A DNA stretch of 64,000 nt, from assembly GCF_003050925.1 (NCBI RefSeq), contig NZ_QAOV01000002.1:372001-436000 (forward strand), read 5' to 3'. The DNA comes from Pseudomonas sp. GV085 (lineage in GTDB: Bacteria; Pseudomonadota; Gammaproteobacteria; Pseudomonadales; Pseudomonadaceae). The position numbers and the translations under genes are program-made. The notes below the pieces were generated by a model. It searched no databases. It was not told the DNA's origin and saw only the letters and a list, made by a program, of their open reading frames with translations. Below are positions 47,710 to 58,323 of the stretch, one piece after another. Numbering within the stretch: position 1 is the stretch's first letter; each line of letters begins with the position of its first letter.

Positions 47710-50501
47710 CTCAAGTGCCAAGCCGACCACTGCGCGCCACGTTGCGCCTGCAATTTCATAAAGGCTTCACGCTGGAAGATGCAGTGCCACTGGTGCCGTA
47801 TTTCGCCCGTCTCGGCATCAGCCATGTCTACGCCTCCCCACTGTTGCGCGCGCGCGCCGGGTCGATGCACGGCTATGACGTGGTGGACCCGACAAGGGTC
47901 AATCCGGAGCTGGGCGGTGAGACGGCGCTGCGCAGTCTGGTCGGCGCCCTGCACGGGCACGACATGGGGTTGATCCTCGATATCGTCTCCAACCACATGG
48001 CGGTCGGCGGCAGTGATAATCCCTGGTGGCTGGATTTGCTGGAGTGGGGGCGCCTGAGCCCCTACGGCGAGTTTTTCGACATCCAGTGGCACTCGCCCGA
48101 CCCGTTGATGGAGGGCCAGTTGCTCCTGCCGTTTCTGGGCAGCGACTATGGCGTCGCGTTGCAGGACGGCACCCTGCCCCTGCGCTTCGATGCCTGGCAC
48201 GGAAGCTTTCATGTCGAGTACTACGAACACCGCTTTCCCATTTGCCCCTGGGATTACGGCGAGCTGCTCAAGGTCGATGCGCCGCTCGATACGCAACAGG
48301 CCGAACAACTCAAATCCCTGGCCGATCGCTTCAGCACCCTGAGCTACCAGACCGATGCCCACAGCCTGGCGCAACCGCTGAAAGCAGAACTACGCGACCT
48401 GGTCGGCGATCCGGCCATTGCCCAAGCCATTGACCAGCACCTGAAAAACTACGACTCAGTGACCGGCGAAGGCTTCCAGCGCCTGCACAACCTGCTGGAG
48501 CGCCAGAGCTACCGCCTGGCCAGTTGGCGCACCGCCGCCGATGACATCAACTGGCGGCGCTTCTTTGATATCAATGACCTCGGTGGGCTGCGCGTCGAGC
48601 GTCCCGCCGTGTTCGAAGCCACCCACGCGAAGATCTTCCAACTGGTGGCTGAAGGGCTGATCGACGGGTTGCGCATCGACCATATCGACGGCCTTGCCGA
48701 CCCGCGGGGCTACTGCCGAAAACTGCGCCGTCGGCTCGACAGCCTGTCCGCGGGACGCCACCTGCCCATCTATGTCGAAAAGATCCTCGGTGAAGGCGAG
48801 AGCCTGCCTGGTGACTGGTCGGTGGATGGCACCACTGGCTACGAATTCATGAACCAGTTGTCACTGCTGCAAACCGACCCCAAGGGTGCGCAGGCGCTGG
48901 CCGAGCGCTGGAAGCGTCACAGCGGGCGGTCCGCCGACTTCTCCCAGGAAGCACAACTGGCCCGTCAGCAAATCCTCAATGGCTCCCTCGCCGGGGATTG
49001 CGAAAGCGTCGCCCAGGCGTTGCTGCAAGTGGCCCGAGACAATCTCATGACCCGTGACCTGACCCTCGGGGCCATTCGTCGGGCCTTACAGGCGTTGATC
49101 GTGCATTTCCCGGTGTACCGCACCTACATCAGCCCCCTTGGCCGGTCAGCCCAAGACGAGGTGTTTTTCCAGCAGGCCTTGGCCGGTGCCCGGCAAACCC
49201 TGGGCGAGGCAGACTGGCCGGTGCTCGACTGCCTGGCCGGCTGGCTCGGCGGTGAGCCCTGGCGGCGGCGCCCGGCCGGTCGCCAGCGAAAACGCCTCAA
49301 GCACGCCTGCGTACGTTTCCAGCAACTGACTTCGCCGGCCGCGGCGAAAGCGGTCGAGGACACCGCGCTCTATCGCTCGGCGATCCTGCTCTCGCGCAAC
49401 GATGTGGGGTTCAACACCGAGCGGTTCAGTGCGCCGGTTGCCGACTTTCATCAAGCCTGCATCGAGCGCCTCGACACCTTCCCGGACAATCTGCTGGCCA
49501 GCGCCACCCACGACCACAAGCGCGGGGAAGATTCACGGGCACGGCTGGCGGTATTGAGCGAGCGCAGCGACTGGTACGCCGACCAGATCGGTCTGTGGCG
49601 CACCCTCGCCCGGCCACTGCGCAGTGACGATCAAGTGCCGTCGGCGGGCGATGAGTTGATTCTGTACCAGACGATCCTCGGCAGTTGGCCTCTGCAATTG
49701 CGTTTCGATAATCCGCTGGCGCTCGAAGACTACGCAAAACGCCTGAAGCAATGGCAACGCAAGGCCCTGCGCGAAGCCAAACTGCAAAGCAGCTGGAGCG
49801 CGCCCAATGACACTTGTGAGCAGGCGAGCGAGGACTTCATCCAGCGCCTGTTGCTCAGCCCCGAAGGTGAGCTGTTGCGTACGGCCCTGGCCAAGGCTGC
49901 CCGTTCGATTGCCGTGCCCGGTGCACTCAACGGTTTGGCGCAAACCTTGCTGCGCATGACCGTACCCGGCGTGCCGGATCTGTATCAGGGCAACGATTTC
50001 TGGGACTTCAGCCTGGTCGATCCGGACAACCGTCGCCCGGTGGATTACGCCAGCCGCCAGCAGGCACTGCAGCAAGCGGTGGACCTGTCAGACTTGTTGC
50101 TGAACTGGCGTGACGGGCGCATCAAGCAGGCCTTGATTGCGCGCACCCTGGGTTTGCGTGCCGAGCATGCCGAGCTGTTTCGGCGTGGCACTTACCAGGC
50201 CCTGGAAGTGGTGGGCAGCGAGGCCCATCGAGTGCTGGCTTTTGTCCGTGAACGGGAGGGAAAACGCGCCATCGTGATTGTGCCGATACGTTGTGCCGAG
50301 CTGCTGGAAAACGGTGCCGAACCACAGGTCCACGCGCCGCTGTGGGGCGATACCCGGGTCAAATTGCCGTTCACCGTCCCTGACGAAAATCTGAAGGGAC
50401 TTTTTTCCGGCGTCGCAGTCACACAACACAGGGAGCTGCTGGTCAGCGCCGCGCTGGGGGATTTCCCGGTCAATCTCTTTATTCAAACTACCCACACTTG
50501 A
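47706..50501 (+). CDS. treY: Malto-oligosyltrehalose synthase TreY
   Basis: 931 residues, normal for the family. It opens with LRLQFHKGFTLEDAVPLVPY and YASPLLRARAGSMHGYDV. The catalytic motifs are GLRIDHIDGLADPRGY (nucleophile near 324), YVEKILGEGE (near 357) and SATHDHKRGEDSRARL (near 602). It turns the reducing end of an alpha-glucan into a trehalose unit for TreZ. Fourth overlapping gene of the operon. Confidence 0.95.
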   Translation: MTQVPSRPLRATLRLQFHKGFTLEDAVPLVPYFARLGISHVYASPLLRARAGSMHGYDVVDPTRVNPELGGETALRSLVGALHGHDMGLILDIVSNHMAVGGSDNPWWLDLLEWGRLSPYGEFFDIQWHSPDPLMEGQLLLPFLGSDYGVALQDGTLPLRFDAWHGSFHVEYYEHRFPICPWDYGELLKVDAPLDTQQAEQLKSLADRFSTLSYQTDAHSLAQPLKAELRDLVGDPAIAQAIDQHLKNYDSVTGEGFQRLHNLLERQSYRLASWRTAADDINWRRFFDINDLGGLRVERPAVFEATHAKIFQLVAEGLIDGLRIDHIDGLADPRGYCRKLRRRLDSLSAGRHLPIYVEKILGEGESLPGDWSVDGTTGYEFMNQLSLLQTDPKGAQALAERWKRHSGRSADFSQEAQLARQQILNGSLAGDCESVAQALLQVARDNLMTRDLTLGAIRRALQALIVHFPVYRTYISPLGRSAQDEVFFQQALAGARQTLGEADWPVLDCLAGWLGGEPWRRRPAGRQRKRLKHACVRFQQLTSPAAAKAVEDTALYRSAILLSRNDVGFNTERFSAPVADFHQACIERLDTFPDNLLASATHDHKRGEDSRARLAVLSERSDWYADQIGLWRTLARPLRSDDQVPSAGDELILYQTILGSWPLQLRFDNPLALEDYAKRLKQWQRKALREAKLQSSWSAPNDTCEQASEDFIQRLLLSPEGELLRTALAKAARSIAVPGALNGLAQTLLRMTVPGVPDLYQGNDFWDFSLVDPDNRRPVDYASRQQALQQAVDLSDLLLNWRDGRIKQALIARTLGLRAEHAELFRRGTYQALEVVGSEAHRVLAFVREREGKRAIVIVPIRCAELLENGAEPQVHAPLWGDTRVKLPFTVPDENLKGLFSGVAVTQHRELLVSAALGDFPVNLFIQTTHT

Positions 50502-50522
50502 GTTCAGTTCAGGAGCATTGCG

Positions 50523-50843
50523 ATGAGTACCGACGATAAACGCATCCGCGAATTCGCCTATCAGATCTGGGAATCCGAAGGAAAACCCGAAGGCCAGGAA
50601 GCCCGCCACTGGGAGATGGCGCGCAAACTGGCAGAAGCTGAAGCCCTGGCCCCCAAAAAACCAGCCAAGGCAGCGGTGATTAAAACCCCGGTCAGCAAAA
50701 CGGCCAATGGCAAGGCTGGTGAGAGCAAAGTCGCTGCGCCCAAAACCAAGGCCAAGCCGGCAGCGGCGTCGAAAGTAATCCCGCCGGGAGAAAAGACCGC
50801 CGAGAAAAAGTCTCGGGCTGCGCGAAAACCGCCAGCAGTTTGA
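50523..50843 (+). CDS. DUF2934 protein with lysine/alanine-rich tail
   Basis: 106 residues, 21 bp after treY with AGGAGC upstream. The first ~40 residues match DUF2934 (RIREFAYQIWESEGKPEGQEARHWEMA). The rest is a Lys/Ala/Pro-rich, disordered, very basic tail resembling histone H1-like or AlgP-like C-termini. DUF2934 proteins often sit inside glg/tre clusters. Function unknown; the charge suggests binding to nucleic acid or another polyanion. Confidence 0.85.
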   Translation: MSTDDKRIREFAYQIWESEGKPEGQEARHWEMARKLAEAEALAPKKPAKAAVIKTPVSKTANGKAGESKVAAPKTKAKPAAASKVIPPGEKTAEKKSRAARKPPAV

Positions 50844-50898
50844 GACTGTCCTGACAGGGCTTGTGAAGAGTCACCATGAATATTGAGCCTTATGGCCT

Positions 50899-50993
50899 CA
50901 TCGCGAGCAGGCTCGCTCCCACAGGGGATCTGTGTCGTTGAAAAGTTTGCGGCCCGTTCCCGATAAATGTGGGAGCGAGCCTGCTCGCGATGG
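50899..50993. repeat. REPIN
   Basis: CATCGCGAGCAGGCTCGCTC at 50899 and its inverse ending GCTCGCGATGG at 50993 form a doublet between the DUF2934 gene and glgX, where it may act on expression of the downstream gene. Confidence 0.9.
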
Positions 50994-51036
50994 CGGCGTG
51001 CCAGTCGCCATAGGTTTTGAGTTTGCAGGAGCACTT

Positions 51037-53199
<2,163 letters not shown>

Positions 53200-53414
53200 C
53201 GAGGAGGTTGAAAAATCACGGAGCCACTGCCGTAGAGCGGAAAAATCATATTGGTTGAGTTCGCGATGCGACGAATAGCGTTACATGAGCAATACTCGAT
53301 TCGCGGCCATCCAGGGTCGGGATTGTCGCACCACGCTATCCACCAGCCCTCACGGGTCGGCCGGGCTTGACTCGCGCACGACTGAGGGCGAAACACAACA
53401 AGGACGTAATCCCC

Positions 53415-54173
53415 ATGAAATCCGTTTCCGTCAGCGAAGCCAGCCTGCCATCACACATCTGGAACAGTGCCCCGCAACTGGACAGCATCCCGGTCATCAG
53501 CACCCAATCCCTGGTGCCCACCGGCTCACGCGCGGTGCTCATTGCCCCGCACCCCGGCGATGAAGTCGTGACCTGCGGCGGCCTGCTGCAATTGCTCAGC
53601 AGCCTGGGCCACCCGCTGCAATTGATCTCGATCACCGACGGCAGCGCCAGCCATCCGGGCTCTCGGCAGTGGTCGGAAAAGCGCCTCAGTGTATTTCGCC
53701 CCCAGGAAAGCGTCGAAGCCATCCGCCGACTCGGGTTGCCGATGCACAGCCTGAAGTGGATTCGCGGCGGGTTTACCGACAATGCCCTGGTGGAACACGA
53801 AGAACAGATCGCCCGATTCATCGCGCGCTACCTGCGCCCCGGTGATGTGGTGTTCAGCACCTGGTGCGAGGACGGCAACGTCGACCACGACACCGTCGGC
53901 CGGGCCAGCGCCAGGGCCGCGGCCTACGCAGGGGCATCCTACAACGACGTACCGCTCTGGGCCTGGCACTGGCCGGCAAGGGACCGGGAGCTGATACCCT
54001 GGCATCGTGCGCGCAAGGTGCGCCTCGATACCTGGACCGTCGCCCGCAAGAGCCACGCCATCCACGCCTACGCCAGCCAACTCGACGGCGAACCGGCCAT
54101 CGGCCTCGCGCCATTGCTGCCGCGGGCGTTGCTCGAGCGTATCCGCTTGCCTTATGAAATCGTGTTGATTTGA
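53415..54173 (+). CDS. PIG-L (LmbE)-family deacetylase
   Basis: 252 residues from MKSVSVSEA, with AAGGA upstream. The zinc motif usually written HPDDE reads HPGDE here (IAPHPGDEVVTCGG), and the third ligand histidine lies in NVDHDTVGRAS. The fold deacetylates N-acetylglucosaminyl lipids or small N-acetyl compounds in other bacteria; the substrate here is unknown. It lies in the middle of the tre/glg region. The 215 bp before it hold no recognised element. Confidence 0.8.
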   Translation: MKSVSVSEASLPSHIWNSAPQLDSIPVISTQSLVPTGSRAVLIAPHPGDEVVTCGGLLQLLSSLGHPLQLISITDGSASHPGSRQWSEKRLSVFRPQESVEAIRRLGLPMHSLKWIRGGFTDNALVEHEEQIARFIARYLRPGDVVFSTWCEDGNVDHDTVGRASARAAAYAGASYNDVPLWAWHWPARDRELIPWHRARKVRLDTWTVARKSHAIHAYASQLDGEPAIGLAPLLPRALLERIRLPYEIVLI

Positions 54174-54251
54174 AGGCGCAACCCATCAGACTGAACTGCC
54201 TGCCGACGCATCAGTCGCATACATAAGCAGCCCTGAATCAGAGGAGTGGAT

Positions 54252-55052
54252 GTGGCCAGTCATTCAAAACGGCAGGTAGCCCAATCAACGCCATTGAACA
54301 CACCCACGGCGATTCATCGGCTTCGCGTGCTGACGGTCAACACCCATAAGGGGTTTACCGCACTCAACCGGCGCTTCATCCTCCCAGAGTTGCGTGAAGC
54401 AGTGCGCAGTACGTCGGCAGACCTGGTGTTTCTGCAAGAAGTCGTCGGCGAACACGACCAGTATTCCTCCCGCTACAACGATTGGCCACAAACCTCGCAG
54501 TATGAATTTCTCGCCGACAGCATGTGGGGCGACTTCGCCTATGGACGCAATGCCGTCTATCCCGACGGTCATCATGGCAATGCCTTGCTGTCGAAATACC
54601 CGATCCGCGAGTACCGAAACCTCGATGTTTCCATTACCGGCCCGGAACGTCGCGGCTTGCTGCACTGCGTACTGGACGTGCCGGGGCATAACGAAGTGCA
54701 TGCCATTTGCGTGCACCTCAGCCTGCTGGAAAGTCATCGTCAGCTGCAGTTGCAGTTGCTCTGCCAACTCCTCGAGTCCCTGCCTGACCAGGCACCGGTA
54801 ATCATTGCCGGCGACTTCAATGACTGGCAGCTGCAGGGCAATGCCGCCCTGGCCCGTCGCGATTATCTGCACGAAGCCTTCGAACGCCACCATGGCCGCC
54901 CGGCCAAAACCTACCCCGCGCGGTTTCCCTTGTTGCGCCTGGATCGCGTCTACCTGCGCAACGCCAGCAGCCACGAGCCGAAAATACTCGGGCACAAGCC
55001 GTGGACGCACCTTTCTGACCATTTGCCGTTGGCGGTGGAAGTGCATCTTTGA
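54252..55052 (+). CDS. Endonuclease/exonuclease/phosphatase-family protein (YbhP-like)
   Basis: 266 residues from the GTG at 54252, chosen because GAGGAG ends 6 bp upstream; a GTG at 54246 touches that site. DNase I-like fold: TVNTHKG, LQEVVGE (metal Glu), IAGDFNDW (Asp/Asn) and HLSDHLPL (catalytic His). YbhP-type proteins are usually followed by the cardiolipin synthase clsB; no clsB follows here. Confidence 0.82.
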   Translation: MASHSKRQVAQSTPLNTPTAIHRLRVLTVNTHKGFTALNRRFILPELREAVRSTSADLVFLQEVVGEHDQYSSRYNDWPQTSQYEFLADSMWGDFAYGRNAVYPDGHHGNALLSKYPIREYRNLDVSITGPERRGLLHCVLDVPGHNEVHAICVHLSLLESHRQLQLQLLCQLLESLPDQAPVIIAGDFNDWQLQGNAALARRDYLHEAFERHHGRPAKTYPARFPLLRLDRVYLRNASSHEPKILGHKPWTHLSDHLPLAVEVHL

Positions 55053-55127
55053 ATCAGGTCGAAACCCGACAACGGGGACCCTTTGGTAACGTACGGGTTG
55101 AAACCGCTCTGATTCGAAGTTTTTTAA

Positions 55128-55289
55128 CGATCCTTCGAACAAACAAGTTCCTCGACTGTCGGGCTGGGCCTGGTCGCCAGGGTGACACTGTTGGTGAGCC
55201 TGTACATCAGCGCCGACTACAGCAGCGACGTGGATGACAATGATTTGAACGGATTGATTGGCAGCCTGGGGGTGCGGATGCACTGGTAA
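55128..55289 (+). pseudogene. C-terminal remnant of an outer-membrane beta-barrel protein
   Basis: In the frame ending at 55289, about 53 codons read like the last strands of a barrel: TVGLGLVARV, then VSLYISADYSSDVDDND, then LIGSLGVRMHW ending in an aromatic residue, as autotransporter and porin C-termini do. A TAA lies just upstream in frame and no start or signal peptide exists. Seemingly what is left of a deleted gene. Confidence 0.5.
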
Positions 55290-55371
55290 AAACTGGTATT
55301 TCTTACAGTTTCCATGGCACTGACGGTGATGCATTGTGATGGGCACGCCACCCTGATCGAGGTCGTCACGG

Positions 55372-58251
55372 ATGTTAATGGACCATGCGCATCACGGCAC
55401 ACCGGTTCTTGCGGTTTCAGATCCCCGTGGCCTGGGGATCAGGGCCATTCAATACCATCGGCGGCAGGCGGCCGATCCGCTTGAAGCGCGGGTGACGCAT
55501 CAACGGTTCGATGCCGCCGGGCGGCCGCTGGCCAGCCGTGATCCGTATCTGTTTGCCTTGGCGCAGGACGATGCCTCGGTGCCGGCCAACCTTAGCCAGG
55601 TGTTCAGTTTGTCCGGCGTAGCGTTGTCGAGTGACAGCGTCGATTCCGGGTGGCGGGTGGCGTTGCACGGCGGGGCCGGACAACGCGTCGAGGCTTGGGA
55701 CGGGCGCGGTAGCCACTCCCTGACTGAGTTCGATGAACTGCTGCGGCCGGTGGCAGTACATGAACGTGGTGAAGATGTCACCGAGCATGTGCTTGAGCGC
55801 TTCACCTATGCGGGGGTCGATGCCGTCGCGGCCTTGCATAATCTGTGCGGTCAATTGATTCGCCACGACGACCCGGCGGGGACGTTGCACCTTAATGATC
55901 TCGGCATCGCTGGCGCACTGCTACAACAGACGCGGCATTTTTTGCTCGAAACCAATCCCGTGAACTGGCCCGACAGCGTGCCCGCCCGCGATGCGTTACT
56001 TGAGCCCACTGAGGGCGCCATCACCGCGCTGCACTATGCCGCCAGCGGTGAACTGTTCCAGCAAATCGATGCACTGGGTAATCAGCAGCGTTTTACCTAC
56101 ACCGTCGCCGGTGAATTGAGCGACACGCGACTGACCTTGGCCGGTGGAGGCCAGACAGAACGGACGCTGGTCAGCGATCTTCGCTACAACGCCTCTGGCC
56201 AGATCGAGTCGGAAACCGCCGACAACGGCGTCGTCACCCGCCACCGCTACGAGCCTGCGGATGGCCGCCTCATCGGCCTGAGCGCCCACAAAGCCAACGG
56301 CACGCCGCTGCAGGATCTGAAGTACCGTTATGACGCAGCCGGCAATGTGCTGAGCCTCGAAGATGCCGCCCAACCGATCCGCTACTTCAACAACCAGCGC
56401 ATCGAACCGATCAAGACCTACTGTTACGACACCCTCGATCAATTGATCGAAGGCACCGGATGGGAGGCAAAGACAGGGCATGGCGGTCCCGCCCTGCCCG
56501 ACCTTCAGCCCTTGCCCATCGACCCCAACCAGGTTGCCCAGTACACCCAAACCTATCACTACGACGCGGGCGGTAACTTGCTGGAACTGGTGCACGCCGG
56601 CCCCCAACCTCAAGGCCGCACCTTGACCCGTGCCCGATACAGCAACCGTTGCCTGCCCGAACGTAATGGACGGCCGCCGACGGAAGCAGAGCTGGCCGTC
56701 GGTTTCGATGCCAACGGCAACCTGTGTGAGTTGCAAGCCGGCCAATCGCTCGGCTGGGACCTGCGCAATCAGCTGTCCACGGTGCGCCCGGTCGTCCGCG
56801 CAGACGGCAACGACGATTATGAACGTTACCTCTACGACGGCGGCGGCCAACGGGTGCGCAAGCTGCGTGCAAGCCAGACCAACGCACGCACACTGGTCAG
56901 CGAAGTGCGTTACCTGCCCGGCGTGGAAATCCGTACTCACAGCGGCACCGGGGAAATCTTTCATGTGATCACCGCCAGCGCCGGCAGCAACAGCGTGCAG
57001 GTGCTGCATTGGGCTGCCCAAAAGCCGGAGAACGTCACCAACGACCAGATGCGTTACAGCCTCAATGACCACCTGCAATCCAGCGCACTGGAACTGGACC
57101 AGAACGCCGACCTGATCAGCCAGGAATGGTATTACCCGTATGGCGGCACGGCTTGTTTCGCGGCCCGCTCGGCCACAGAAGCCAAGTACAAGACCGTGCG
57201 TTATTCAGGCAAGGAGCGGGATGCGACAGGGCTTTATTACTATGGGTTCAGGTATTACGCGCCGGGGTTGCAGCGGTGGATCAATCCGGATCCGGCGTGG
57301 GCGGTTGATGGATTGAATTTTTACAGGATGGTTAGGAATAATCCTGTTGCGCTGCATGACCCGGACGGGTTGTCACCACATGGAGATATGGCGCGAGAAA
57401 TAATGGCATCGAAAAGCTTTGAGAAGTTTTACGCCAAAAATTCTGAGTTCGCGCTCAAGGCGATGTTAGAAACATATATCGAAAATGGACATGACCCGAA
57501 AATCGTTTCGAAAGCAATAGAAAGAGTTCGAAGAGAAATGAGTGCAATAGATGAGCGAGTTGCCGAACACATGAGTAATCTCGCCATCACCGTCCCCCAG
57601 AAAAAACTTGGAAAACCCCCGCAAGAATATACCTACATGAAAGAATTCAATGCCATCTATTCCACAAATCGTGGTTCAACAGCAATCAATAGCGCCATGA
57701 GAACGGGATCCCGGATTTCCATTAACGGTAAAGAAGTACTACGTGAATTAACAAGGCGGGTTGGAGACGAGGAGTTTTCTGGAAAGGCTGGCAAGGACAA
57801 TGCAAGATTCATCGAAATTATTGCTGACGGCTTTAACCTGCACAACACCGAACAAATTAGCTACCGACTCTACAATCAAAGCAATTCAACAGCAACCACC
57901 TATTATCGCGGTCAAGACATATCAGCTGAAGGACTGGACAAACTTATCTCAGCAAAGGAAGAGGGGACCGTCTTTCATTCAAAGAGCTTTCTTTCGGTAA
58001 CCAAGGAAAAGAGCATTGCTGAAAAATTCATGCATGGAACTATGCCACTCCTAATAGCGATTAAAGGGTTTAGCGCCTCGAATGTAATTTCCAGACTCTC
58101 GGTGCAAAGTGAAAAAGATTTAGTATTTACACCGCATGCAGATTTTGTAGTGACCAGTATCGGAAAACGCGAGAGCAACCAGAACCAATACGTTGTTAAC
58201 CTTAAAGAGATACGAGGGCACACTGGCACTCGAACCGCAATGCCATATTAA
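55372..58251 (+). CDS. Orphan TccC-like Rhs-repeat protein with C-terminal ADP-ribosyltransferase toxin domain
   Basis: 959 residues. Residues 1-667 are a Tc-toxin C-component/Rhs shell: the TccC-type opening (TPVLAVSDPRGLGIRAIQYH), YD repeats and the Rhs core ending LYYYGFRYYAPGLQRWINPD to NPVALHDPDGL, where self-cleavage is expected. Residues 668-959 are encoded by much more AT-rich DNA. They look like an R-S-E ADP-ribosyltransferase: Arg846 (YYRGQD), Ser875-Val-Thr877 (FLSVT), and Glu914-Lys-Asp916 (SEKDLVF), where the usual second Glu is Asp. In Photorhabdus, TccC3 and TccC5 tips modify actin and Rho. No TcA or TcB gene and no immunity gene lies beside it. Confidence 0.82.
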   Translation: MLMDHAHHGTPVLAVSDPRGLGIRAIQYHRRQAADPLEARVTHQRFDAAGRPLASRDPYLFALAQDDASVPANLSQVFSLSGVALSSDSVDSGWRVALHGGAGQRVEAWDGRGSHSLTEFDELLRPVAVHERGEDVTEHVLERFTYAGVDAVAALHNLCGQLIRHDDPAGTLHLNDLGIAGALLQQTRHFLLETNPVNWPDSVPARDALLEPTEGAITALHYAASGELFQQIDALGNQQRFTYTVAGELSDTRLTLAGGGQTERTLVSDLRYNASGQIESETADNGVVTRHRYEPADGRLIGLSAHKANGTPLQDLKYRYDAAGNVLSLEDAAQPIRYFNNQRIEPIKTYCYDTLDQLIEGTGWEAKTGHGGPALPDLQPLPIDPNQVAQYTQTYHYDAGGNLLELVHAGPQPQGRTLTRARYSNRCLPERNGRPPTEAELAVGFDANGNLCELQAGQSLGWDLRNQLSTVRPVVRADGNDDYERYLYDGGGQRVRKLRASQTNARTLVSEVRYLPGVEIRTHSGTGEIFHVITASAGSNSVQVLHWAAQKPENVTNDQMRYSLNDHLQSSALELDQNADLISQEWYYPYGGTACFAARSATEAKYKTVRYSGKERDATGLYYYGFRYYAPGLQRWINPDPAWAVDGLNFYRMVRNNPVALHDPDGLSPHGDMAREIMASKSFEKFYAKNSEFALKAMLETYIENGHDPKIVSKAIERVRREMSAIDERVAEHMSNLAITVPQKKLGKPPQEYTYMKEFNAIYSTNRGSTAINSAMRTGSRISINGKEVLRELTRRVGDEEFSGKAGKDNARFIEIIADGFNLHNTEQISYRLYNQSNSTATTYYRGQDISAEGLDKLISAKEEGTVFHSKSFLSVTKEKSIAEKFMHGTMPLLIAIKGFSASNVISRLSVQSEKDLVFTPHADFVVTSIGKRESNQNQYVVNLKEIRGHTGTRTAMPY

Positions 58252-58323
58252 AGCATTCAATGTAGCGCTGGAGTGTGGCACTGGGTTGCAGGCTCACTCC
58301 AGAGCTTCTACTTCAGGTCTGAA

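Noticed and set aside
45724..47730. 668-codon open frame antisense to malQ
   Set aside because: Composition artefact opposite a gene with complete GH77 catalytic motifs.
57657..58229. Two short minus-strand frames (63 and 84 codons) under the toxin tip, considered as immunity genes
   Set aside because: They are antisense to coding sequence with no ribosome-binding site and no recognisable protein character.
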